From Bradyrhizobium sp. WSM1743 (GTDB lineage: Bacteria > Pseudomonadota > Alphaproteobacteria > Rhizobiales > Xanthobacteraceae): a stretch of DNA of 64,000 nt. Location: assembly GCF_000473065.1 (NCBI RefSeq), contig NZ_AXAZ01000002.1:302588-366587 (forward strand). The letters are read 5' to 3'. The notes under the pieces were generated by a model. It searched no databases and had not been told where the DNA came from. It saw only the letters and a list, made by a program, of their open reading frames with translations. Below, one piece after another: positions 53,700-60,858 of this stretch (position 1 is its first letter; every line of letters starts with the position of its first letter). A program made the position numbers and the translations under genes.

Positions 53700-54014
53700 T
53701 CAGTTCGCAATTTCAAGACTGGCGGCAACGTTCTCGCCTGTTCGGGCGAGCCGACGCGTTCGTGTTGCTTCCATTGCTGAGGAAAGGTCGTGGATCAGCT
53801 TCTTAAGCTCCGGCGCAAGCTGTGCGGTATTCACGACCTTAATGATGTATGGAGGCTTGAGGGCATTCATGCCTCCCCCGAAAATTGAGTCCAGGAAAGC
53901 ACCCGCCATGTCGCCATGCCATTCCGGTGCTCCTATCGCAGCCTTAAGTGCGGATCGAAAATCGGTTGCTGTTTCCCAACTGCTAGCGTCGAGTTCTATT
54001 GTGATAATAGTCAT
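53700..54014 (-). CDS. Barstar-like small protein (RNase inhibitor fold), orphan
   Basis: 104 residues from ATG 54014: MTIITIELDASSWETATDFR, SALKAAIGAPEWHGDMAGAF, ..., PPYIIKVVNTAQLAPELKKL. The pattern L-A-P-E-W-H-G with an N/D-rich stretch before a PPY strand is that of barstar-family immunity proteins. No barnase or other toxin gene is next to it. The surrounding 53.6-54.3 kb is less GC-rich and lacks other genes, so the gene may have arrived by transfer. A longer frame to 54152 exists but the extra residues have no family character. The family call is by eye and moderate. Confidence 0.5.
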   Translation of the reverse strand: MTIITIELDASSWETATDFRSALKAAIGAPEWHGDMAGAFLDSIFGGGMNALKPPYIIKVVNTAQLAPELKKLIHDLSSAMEATRTRRLARTGENVAASLEIAN

Positions 54015-54294
54015 TTCGATGCTGTCCGGCCGTGCGTCCCTGATTGCACCAAGGTGACTACAAAGTCCCACCACGCCTGAAGCAATTATCCCATCTTGCC
54101 ACTTTCGGGCCATTGCGCCAACTTCCGCTTGTGGCCCATCGGCGACCTTCAACGATGTCCGCTGTTTGTGCCGCCGTTGAGGGATGAGCGGGCATCTGCC
54201 GCACCCAAGCTAAGCGCGTGATTTCTGAGTACACCCCCCAGCGCCGCGGATGTGCTAAGATCGCCTCCGCCGGGATTTCAACGCGGAGCCTGTC

Positions 54295-54702
54295 ATGCGC
54301 ATCGCAGCCTTGCTGGTCGCTCTCATTGTTGTCGGGAGTCACGCTTCAGCGTTTGCCGGCGATGTTGCCGCGGCCCAAACCGTCATCCGCGCCCAGGAGC
54401 AGGCGTTCGTTCGCGACGATGCCACGGCGGCCTATTCCTATGCGGCACCGGCGATCAAGGAAATCTTTCCAGCACCCGACATCTTCATGTCGATGGTGCA
54501 GAACGGCTACGCGCCGGTCTACCGTCACAAGAGTTTCGAATTCGGCGAGAGCAAGACCGATGGCGGCTGGATCGCCCAGCGCGTCCATATCATCGACGCC
54601 AATGGCGAGGCCTGGGAGGCGCTCTACACGCTCGAGCAGCAGGGCGACGGCAGCTACAAGATCACCGGCTGCTCGCTGCTGAAGGCAGGACAGGCCGTTT
54701 AA
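54295..54702 (+). CDS. DUF4864 secreted protein
   Basis: 135 residues with a signal peptide (IAALLVALIVVGSHASAFAG) and the DUF4864 body: AAQTVIRAQEQAFVRDDATA, AYSYAAPAIKEIFPAPDIFM, MVQNGYAPVYRHKSFEFGES, VHIIDANGEAWEALYTLEQQ and GDGSYKITGCSLLKA. Members resemble a cystatin/NTF2-like small domain and have no known function. It is convergent with the MFS gene and shares four bases at the stops. Confidence 0.85.
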   Translation: MRIAALLVALIVVGSHASAFAGDVAAAQTVIRAQEQAFVRDDATAAYSYAAPAIKEIFPAPDIFMSMVQNGYAPVYRHKSFEFGESKTDGGWIAQRVHIIDANGEAWEALYTLEQQGDGSYKITGCSLLKAGQAV

Positions 54703-55964
54703 GTGGCATAACCCGGGCCGGTCTTGACCGGGCTCATCCGCGCGCGGATCAAGAGCAGCACGACGATGCCGATGTTCAGCGCATTCCACGCCACGCCGTT
54801 CGCGAATGCCGCAGCGTATGAGCCGGTGGCATCGAAAATGACGCCGGACACCCAGCCACCGAAGGACATGCCGAACACGGACGCAAAGATCACGATGCCG
54901 ACGCGGGTCGCCGCTTCGCTCGCCGGCATCGCCTCGCGCACGATGATGGCGTAGCTCGGCACGATGCCGCCCTGGAACAGGCCGAACATCGCGGAGATCA
55001 GATAGAGCGAGGTGAGGCTGTCGAAGAACAGATAGAACACTAGCGCAAAGCCCTGCGCCAGCGATCCGACCAGCAGCGTGCGGATGCCGCCGATCTTGTC
55101 GGCGAGATAGCCGGAGCCGATCCGGCTGACGATGCCGCAGCCCATCATCAGCGACAGCATCTCGGCGCCGCGCGCGACGCCATAACCGAGATCACCGCAA
55201 TAGGCGACGATGTGGACCTGCGGCATCGCCATGGCGACACAGCAGGAGATGCTGGCGATCGAGAGCAGCACCGTCAACGTGTTGGTCGAGAGCCTGAGAT
55301 CGACCCGCGGCGGCGGCGCGTTGGCATGATCGCGGACATGGTCGTCGCCCATCTGCGCGCGCAGGATCAGCACGAGCACCGCCATCAGGCCGGCGCAGAC
55401 GATGCCGATGCCGATATGGGTGTAGCGCCAGCCGATCTCCTGCGTGCCCCAGCTCACGATCGGCGGCCACATCGTTCCCGCCACATAATTGCCGCTGGCG
55501 ACGATGGTCACGGCCAATCCGCGATAGCGCTCGAACCAATGCGAGGCTTCGGCCATCAGCGGCGCGAAGGTCGCGGAGGTGCCGAGGCCGATGAGGAAAT
55601 ACGCCGCCACGAATTGCCAGAGCTGCGTCGACAGACCCGCGAGCACGTTGGCAACGCCGAGGAAGGCGATGCTGATCGCCATTGCCGGCACGATGCCGAA
55701 TCGGTCGGTGATCTTGCCGGCGATCACGCCGCCAAGCCCGAAGCCGAACATCATGAGGGTGAACGCCAGCGACACCGCGCCGCGCGTGGCACCGAATTCG
55801 GCCTGCACCACGGGAATCACGACCACGACCGCCCACATGCCGACAGCGCCGATCGAGCCGATCACAAGCGCAATAACCAAGCGTACCCAGGCCTGACGGG
55901 AGTCAGGGGTGAAGGAACCAGGTGTTTGTCCTGAATGATTTGGCGCGTGCACGGGCCGGACCAT
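54699..55964 (-). CDS. MFS transporter, oxalate/monocarboxylate (OFA-like) type
   Basis: 421 residues and 12 predicted helices in two halves separated by a charged loop (AQMGDDHVRDHANAPPPRVD). The helix 2-3 loop GVIAGKITDRFGIVPAMAIS matches the MFS G-x-L-x-D-R-x-G motif. Helix 1 ends VVVIPVVQAEFGATRGAVSL, as in the OxlT-like/monocarboxylate group (compare MCT). Substrate is likely an organic acid. Its start points towards the copper operon, with about 150 bases between the two, but it is otherwise unrelated by motif. Confidence 0.88.
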   Translation of the reverse strand: MVRPVHAPNHSGQTPGSFTPDSRQAWVRLVIALVIGSIGAVGMWAVVVVIPVVQAEFGATRGAVSLAFTLMMFGFGLGGVIAGKITDRFGIVPAMAISIAFLGVANVLAGLSTQLWQFVAAYFLIGLGTSATFAPLMAEASHWFERYRGLAVTIVASGNYVAGTMWPPIVSWGTQEIGWRYTHIGIGIVCAGLMAVLVLILRAQMGDDHVRDHANAPPPRVDLRLSTNTLTVLLSIASISCCVAMAMPQVHIVAYCGDLGYGVARGAEMLSLMMGCGIVSRIGSGYLADKIGGIRTLLVGSLAQGFALVFYLFFDSLTSLYLISAMFGLFQGGIVPSYAIIVREAMPASEAATRVGIVIFASVFGMSFGGWVSGVIFDATGSYAAAFANGVAWNALNIGIVVLLLIRARMSPVKTGPGYAT

Positions 55965-56115
55965 GGCCCGCGGATCGCCACACGGTCAAGCAACGTGGCG
56001 ATATATTGGGCATGCGCGGTGCACTGCGGTAAGAAGGAGCTTGGCGAACACGCGTTTTGACACTAGTTTGCAATCAGCGTGTGCAATCTTGCCGCGCGAG
56101 GAGCCTATCGGCGGA

Positions 56116-56556
56116 ATGGTGTTGCGATTGACGCGATCGATGCGGATCAAGGTGGGGCGAATCATCGCCCTCGCCTATTTGTTCTGCGTGCTCGCGCCGG
56201 CAGCAAGCCTCGCTTGGGGCACTGGTCCCGCGCCATGCGTCGACGACGCGCTCCTCGCCGACCTCGTGCCGGTGCATCACCAGATGGCGAGCCATCTGCA
56301 TGGTGACGTCTCGCACGAACATGCGGGAACCCACGCCGATCACCAGACTGCCGCGAAGGATGCCCCCGCTCCGCATCATCATGACGGCAAGGGAACAGTG
56401 GGTCCTTGCTGCGCGATGATGTGCGTCAGCGCGCTGCCGGCCGATTTGCCTGATGTCGCCAAGCCGGTTCTGCCCGTCTCCGCCTGCGCGCCCGAGATCG
56501 TGGCCAGCCTGCACAGCGCGGCGCCGCCGCAGCACTACCGCCCCCCCATCGCCTGA
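56116..56556 (+). CDS. His-rich, Cys/Met-containing exported protein of the copper operon
   Basis: 146 residues from ATG 56116. A membrane or signal segment (VGRIIALAYLFCVLAPAASL) precedes VPVHHQMASHLHGDVSHEHA, GTHADHQTAAKDAPAPHHHD and PCCAMMCVSALPADL. His, Met and CCxMMC groups are typical of copper(I)/(II) binding. The downstream genes encode known copper proteins. ATG 56140 is an alternative start. No named family; a metal-buffering or sensing role is inferred from composition and context. Confidence 0.7.
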   Translation: MVLRLTRSMRIKVGRIIALAYLFCVLAPAASLAWGTGPAPCVDDALLADLVPVHHQMASHLHGDVSHEHAGTHADHQTAAKDAPAPHHHDGKGTVGPCCAMMCVSALPADLPDVAKPVLPVSACAPEIVASLHSAAPPQHYRPPIA

Positions 56557-56631
56557 TCTGACGCGACGATTTCGGGCCGAGCGCGCTTTGTGCGCGCGCG
56601 AACCTGTGGTCTCCAGATCAAGGACTAGGTC

Positions 56632-56913
56632 ATGTTTGCGCTTTCCGGGGCGAAGTCCGCCGCATCTGCGGTGGGTCGACGATATCTTCGATTCAATTGG
56701 CCGCTGCTCGCCGTTGCCGCGCTGGCGCTGTCCGGCTGCATGCCGGCAACGACACAGCTCGCCAGTGCCGACCCCGCCGATCCCGCGGCGAAGGTGGCGC
56801 GCATCGGCTATCGCTCGACCATCGCGCCCTACACCAGCCTGCGGCCTGCGACGCCGGCGCCATGGCGCGGCCGCAACGACGCGGTGACGCCGCAGCAAAA
56901 GCAAGACCGGTAG
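56632..56913 (+). CDS. Small lipoprotein of the copper operon
   Basis: 93 residues with a lipoprotein signal (FNWPLLAVAALALSGCMPAT, lipobox LSGC near residue 36) and a short proline/arginine-containing mature part (SADPADPAAKVARIGYRSTI). It lies ten bases before the TolC-type gene and shares its strand. Function is unknown; small lipoproteins often sit next to TolC-like genes and could aid outer-membrane assembly. No family is named. Confidence 0.75.
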   Translation: MFALSGAKSAASAVGRRYLRFNWPLLAVAALALSGCMPATTQLASADPADPAAKVARIGYRSTIAPYTSLRPATPAPWRGRNDAVTPQQKQDR

Positions 56914-56922
56914 GAGCGCGCC

Positions 56923-58350
56923 ATGACACGCCATCTTGCGCGAGGCCTGCTCGTCATCACGGCGCTCAGCGTTTCCGGCTGCGCCGCGTTCTCGCCCGAC
57001 GGCGGCATGACCACCGTCTCGGATCTGACGAGCCACGCCATCAACAAGGATGTCGCCTTTGTGCGAACGGCCGAGGGCGCCAGAGCTGTCGACGCGCGCG
57101 TTCGCCAGCTGTTGTCGCGGACGCTCGGCGCAGACGCTGCCGTGCAGATCGCGCTGCTCAACAACAAGGGACTGCAGGCCGCCTATAACGAGCTGGCGCT
57201 GGCCGAGACCGATCTCGTCGAGCAGAGCCTGCCGCCCAATCCGGTGTTCTCGATCTCGCGGATATCAGGCAATGGCGCCAGCGAGATCGAGCGTCAGGTG
57301 GTCGGCGATATCCTCGCGCTCGCCACCCTGCCGTTCCGCTCCGACATCGCCCGCGACCGCTTCCGCGGAGCGCAGTTGCGCGCTGCCCTAGCGACGCTGC
57401 GGCTCGCCGCCGACGTGCGCCGCGCCTACATCCGCACTGTTGCCGCCAACGAGATGGTGGTGCTGCTGACCGACGCGAAGGCGACAGCGGAATCGACCGC
57501 ACAGCTCGCGGTCAAGCTCGGCGAGACCGGCTCGCTCAACAAGCTCGACCAGGCCCGCGAGCAGGTGTTTTACGCCGAGACCACCGCCGATCTCGCCACC
57601 GCGCGGCAGACGGCAGCAAGCGCGCGCGAAAGGCTGGCGCGCCTGATGGGGCTGTGGGACGACGGCCTCGACTTCCGCCTGCCCAACGCATTGCCGCCGC
57701 TGCCGCGCCGGCCGCTGGCCTTGCCGGCGATCGAGGCCGACGCGGTCGCCCATCGCATCGATTTGCAAATCGCGCGGCTGGAGCTGGCGGCGCTGGCGAA
57801 GGCCCTGAACCTCACCGAGGCGACGCGCTTCGTGACACTGCTCGATCTCGCCGGCATGTCCCGCCGCACCCAGGATCCGGAGGGGCCGCCGTTCCGCGAG
57901 CGCGGCTTCGACGTGCAGTTCCAGATTCCGATCTTCGACGGCGGCGAGGTGCGCGTGCGCCAGGCAGCGGAGACTTACAACTTTGCCTTCAACCGCTTGA
58001 CCGAGCGCGCCGTCAACGTGCGCTCCGAGGCGCGCGATGCTTATCGCGTCTACCGCTCCGCTTACGACATCGCCGGCCACTACCAGCGCGAGATCATCCC
58101 CTTGCGCAAGATCATCACCGAGGAGATGCAGCTGCGCTTCTCCAGCATGCAGGTCGATATCTTCGCGCTGCTCACCGAGGCGCGGCAGCGTCTGGCCTCG
58201 CTGCGCGGCGCCATCGACGCCAGGCAGAGATTCTTCCTCGCCCAGGCCGATCTGCAGACCGCCGTCAATGGCGGCAGCGCGCCGGCGGCCATCAGCGACA
58301 ATCCAACCACCATCGCCGCGGCAGCACCTGCCGATGGCGGCGGCCACTGA
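56923..58350 (+). CDS. TolC-family outer-membrane efflux lipoprotein (CusC/NodT type)
   Basis: 475 residues. A lipobox (LLVITALSVSGCAAFSPDGG) marks membrane anchoring. The two coiled-coil repeats show AALLNNKGLQAAYNELALAE-type helices (AVQIALLNNKGLQAAYNELA) and QAAETYNFAFNRLTERAVNV. The family forms trimeric outer-membrane channels for RND or ABC pumps. No CusA/CusB-like pump or adaptor is encoded in the window, which is unusual; the channel may serve a distant pump. It overlaps in operon with the multicopper oxidase, 13 bases downstream. Confidence 0.88.
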   Translation: MTRHLARGLLVITALSVSGCAAFSPDGGMTTVSDLTSHAINKDVAFVRTAEGARAVDARVRQLLSRTLGADAAVQIALLNNKGLQAAYNELALAETDLVEQSLPPNPVFSISRISGNGASEIERQVVGDILALATLPFRSDIARDRFRGAQLRAALATLRLAADVRRAYIRTVAANEMVVLLTDAKATAESTAQLAVKLGETGSLNKLDQAREQVFYAETTADLATARQTAASARERLARLMGLWDDGLDFRLPNALPPLPRRPLALPAIEADAVAHRIDLQIARLELAALAKALNLTEATRFVTLLDLAGMSRRTQDPEGPPFRERGFDVQFQIPIFDGGEVRVRQAAETYNFAFNRLTERAVNVRSEARDAYRVYRSAYDIAGHYQREIIPLRKIITEEMQLRFSSMQVDIFALLTEARQRLASLRGAIDARQRFFLAQADLQTAVNGGSAPAAISDNPTTIAAAAPADGGGH

Positions 58351-58363
58351 GATGGAGGCCAAG

Positions 58364-59698
58364 ATGTTTTCACGCCGAGGATTTTTGGGCACCGCCGCGC
58401 TTGCCGGCGCGTCGGCTATTCAAGGCCGCGTGCAGGCCGCCTCGATTCCGGAAGCGCCCACCATGGATAAGGTCGTGATGCAGCCGCCGCTGCATCCGAT
58501 CAGCGGCCCGGACTATCGCCCCGTGGTCACGCTGAACGGCTGGTCGCTGCCGTTCCGCATGAACGGCGACTGGAAGGAATTCCATCTCGTCGCAGAACCG
58601 GTGGTGCGCGAGTTCGCCGAAGGCATGAAGGTGAATTTGTGGGGCTACAACGGGCAATCGCCGGGCCCGACCATCGAGGCCGTCGAGGGCGACAAGGTCC
58701 GCATCTTCGTCACCAACAAACTGCCCGAATACACCACCGTGCACTGGCACGGCATGATCATTCCGAGCGGCATGGACGGCGTCGGCGGATTGAACCAGCC
58801 GCACATCGAGCCGGGCAAGACCTTCGTCTACGAATTCGAGATGAAGAAGAGCGGAACCTTCATGTACCACCCGCATTCCGACGAGATGGTGCAGATGGCG
58901 ATGGGCATGATGGGCATGATCGTCGTGCACTCGCGCGATCCGAATTTCCGGCCCGTCGACCGCGACTTCGTCTTCGTGATGAGCACCTATCGCGTCGACC
59001 CCGGCACCTATCTGCCGCATGTCAACGAGATGACCGACTTCAACATGTGGACCTGGAATGCGCGGGTATTTCCCGGGATCGATCCGCTGCCGGTCAGGCT
59101 CGGAGACAAGGTGCGCGTGCGCATGGGCAACCTCAGCATGACCAACCATCCGATCCATCTGCATGGCCACGCCTTTGCGGTGACCTGCACTGATGGCGGC
59201 TGGGTTCCGGAGAGCGCACAGATCCCCGAGACCACCACGGACGTTCCGGTCGGCGCTGTCAGGGTGTTCGACGTGCTCGCCGACAATCCCGGCGACTGGG
59301 CGTTCCATTGCCACAAGTCGCACCACACGATGAACGCGATGGGACACGACGTGCGCAACCTCATCGGCGTGTCGCGCAAGGATCTCGCCAAGGCCGTTGG
59401 CAAGCTCGCGCCCGACGGCATGGCGATGGGTTCAACCGGCATGGCGATGGGCAATATGGAGATGCCCGCGCCCGACAATACGCTGCCGATGATGACCGGC
59501 ACCGGCCAGTTCGGGCCGATCGAGATGGGCGGCATGTTCACGGTGATGAAGATCCGTGAGGGCCTCGCGCGCGACGATTACCGCGATCCCGGTCCCTACA
59601 AATTCCCGCAAGGCACCGTCGCCTACGAGGTCGCAGCGCCGGCCGCAGAGCCGGCCCGGCAAAAACCCGGCAGCCCGCCGATGAAGCACAAGATGTGA
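58364..59698 (+). CDS. Multicopper oxidase, CopA/CueO-like
   Basis: 444 residues. A Tat-type signal (FSRRGFLGTAALAGASAIQG) is followed by cupredoxin domains with all copper motifs in order: HWHGMIIPSGMDGVGG, FMYHPHSDEM, HPIHLHGHAFAV and HCHKSHHTMNAMGHDV (type 1 and trinuclear ligands). A methionine-rich segment (MAMGSTGMAMGNMEMPAPDN) follows, as in copper-tolerance oxidases that oxidise Cu(I). It acts in the periplasm. ATG 58364 with GGAGG five bases upstream is chosen over ATG 58352. Operon with TolC-like, cupredoxin and CusF-like genes supports copper detoxification. Confidence 0.92.
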   Translation: MFSRRGFLGTAALAGASAIQGRVQAASIPEAPTMDKVVMQPPLHPISGPDYRPVVTLNGWSLPFRMNGDWKEFHLVAEPVVREFAEGMKVNLWGYNGQSPGPTIEAVEGDKVRIFVTNKLPEYTTVHWHGMIIPSGMDGVGGLNQPHIEPGKTFVYEFEMKKSGTFMYHPHSDEMVQMAMGMMGMIVVHSRDPNFRPVDRDFVFVMSTYRVDPGTYLPHVNEMTDFNMWTWNARVFPGIDPLPVRLGDKVRVRMGNLSMTNHPIHLHGHAFAVTCTDGGWVPESAQIPETTTDVPVGAVRVFDVLADNPGDWAFHCHKSHHTMNAMGHDVRNLIGVSRKDLAKAVGKLAPDGMAMGSTGMAMGNMEMPAPDNTLPMMTGTGQFGPIEMGGMFTVMKIREGLARDDYRDPGPYKFPQGTVAYEVAAPAAEPARQKPGSPPMKHKM

Positions 59699-59730
59699 GC
59701 GTTTCGATGAACCACCAACTGGAGACCACG

Positions 59731-60186
59731 ATGAAGACCACCATCAAGCTCGGCCTTGCGCTGGCCGCGCTTTCGCTCGCACCGGCCTTTGCTCACGACA
59801 AGCACGGGCACGGAAACTTTTCGGCCGGCGAGCCCGGCAATCCGCAAAAGCCCGCGCGCACGATCGAGATTCTGATGAACGAGATGGACTACACGCCCGC
59901 CCGGATCGAGGTCAAACGCGGCGAGCAGATCCGCTTCGTGCTGCGCAATGTCGGCAAGGAGGACCACGAATTCCTGCTCGCCACACCTAAGGAGAATCTC
60001 GCGCATGCCGCGGTGATGAAGAAGCATCCGCACATGGAGCATGACGATCCCAACGGCGTTCGTCTTGCTCCGAACAAGACGGCCGAGATCCTCTGGAAGT
60101 TCAGCAAGCCCGGCACGTTCGAATTTTCCTGCCTGATTCCCGATCACCGCGACTACGGCATGATCGGCCACGTCACCGTGAAGTAA
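59731..60186 (+). CDS. Secreted cupredoxin (plastocyanin/azurin-like)
   Basis: 151 residues. A signal peptide (LGLALAALSLAPAFAHD) precedes a cupredoxin fold. Type 1 copper ligands are the His of DHEFLL and the C-x4-H-x4-M set in FSCLIPDHRDYGM. The mature start is His-rich (HDKHGHGN). It should carry an electron or copper ion in the periplasm, most likely for the neighbouring multicopper oxidase. ATG 59731 gives a normal signal length; ATG 59707 is an alternative. Confidence 0.9.
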   Translation: MKTTIKLGLALAALSLAPAFAHDKHGHGNFSAGEPGNPQKPARTIEILMNEMDYTPARIEVKRGEQIRFVLRNVGKEDHEFLLATPKENLAHAAVMKKHPHMEHDDPNGVRLAPNKTAEILWKFSKPGTFEFSCLIPDHRDYGMIGHVTVK

Positions 60187-60201
60187 CGAAGGAGATTAAG
60201 C

Positions 60202-60504
60202 ATGAACCGCATCATCCGTATCACCGCTGCGCTGGCGCTGACTGTGGGCCTTGCAACCGGGACTCTCGCGGCCGGGGGCGCCGCGATCAGCGGCGAGGTG
60301 AAGAAGATCGACGAAGGCGCCGGCAAGATCACGCTCAAGCACGGACCGGCGAAGAGCCTCGGCATGGAGGAGCCCATGACCATGGTCTATCGCGTCAAGG
60401 ACACCGCGATGCTCAAGCAGGTGAAGGCCGGCGACAAGGTGACCTTCGAGGCCGAGGAGGCGGCGAGCGGGTATACGGTGACCAGGATGGAGAAGGCGAA
60501 GTAG
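60202..60504 (+). CDS. CusF-like periplasmic copper-binding protein
   Basis: 100 residues. A signal peptide (ITAALALTVGLATGTLAAGG) leads to the CusF OB-fold: GEVKKIDEGAGKITLKHGPA, then EPMTMVYRVKDTAMLKQVKA. The Met residues of the MTM motif and the His of LKHGP are the copper ligands; the cation-pi Trp of E. coli CusF seems absent. It should pass Cu(I) or Ag(I) to an export partner. It is last in the copper operon; the gene after it is separated by the repeat at 60522-60622. Confidence 0.9.
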   Translation: MNRIIRITAALALTVGLATGTLAAGGAAISGEVKKIDEGAGKITLKHGPAKSLGMEEPMTMVYRVKDTAMLKQVKAGDKVTFEAEEAASGYTVTRMEKAK

Positions 60505-60858
60505 GGCGGCTTCCCTTTCCCGTCATTCCGGGGCGATGCGCAGCATCGAACACGGAATCTCGAGGTTCTCAGGTGCGCAACTGCGCACCAGAGTTCGGCT
60601 CTTCGAGCCGCCCCGGAACGACGCCAAGCTTCCCCCAAAACACCGCGTTTCGTCCCCTCCCCGCCCCTCCGTTAACCCTTTGCTAACCATACACCGGGCA
60701 AAAATTGCCGGGTGAAGTCGAGTGTCGTCGGCCGCGTTTAGAACGGGAGAGCCCCCGTGGACGCCAGTGCGGTGCCTCACTTTCGGAACGGCGGCCCTTC
60801 GGCCGCCGCGCAGACATTTGGGGCGCGCGGACGGCAGTCGCGCGGGGAGGCAGCTACC
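60505..60858. other. Gene-free stretch between copper operon and flhA
   Basis: About 354 bases. The first third is the repeat at 60522-60622. The remainder has no supported gene; it must carry the flhA promoter. A ribosome site GGGGAGG lies at 60844-60850. Confidence 0.5.
60522..60622 (+). repeat. Dispersed palindromic repeat, family 2, copy 2
   Basis: Direct-orientation match to 45203-45304. The core is the same, but the flanking hairpins are exchanged: the GATGCGCAGCATC stem is on the left here and on the right in copy 1, and the CTCTTCGAG-type stem is likewise reversed. Confidence 0.85.
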
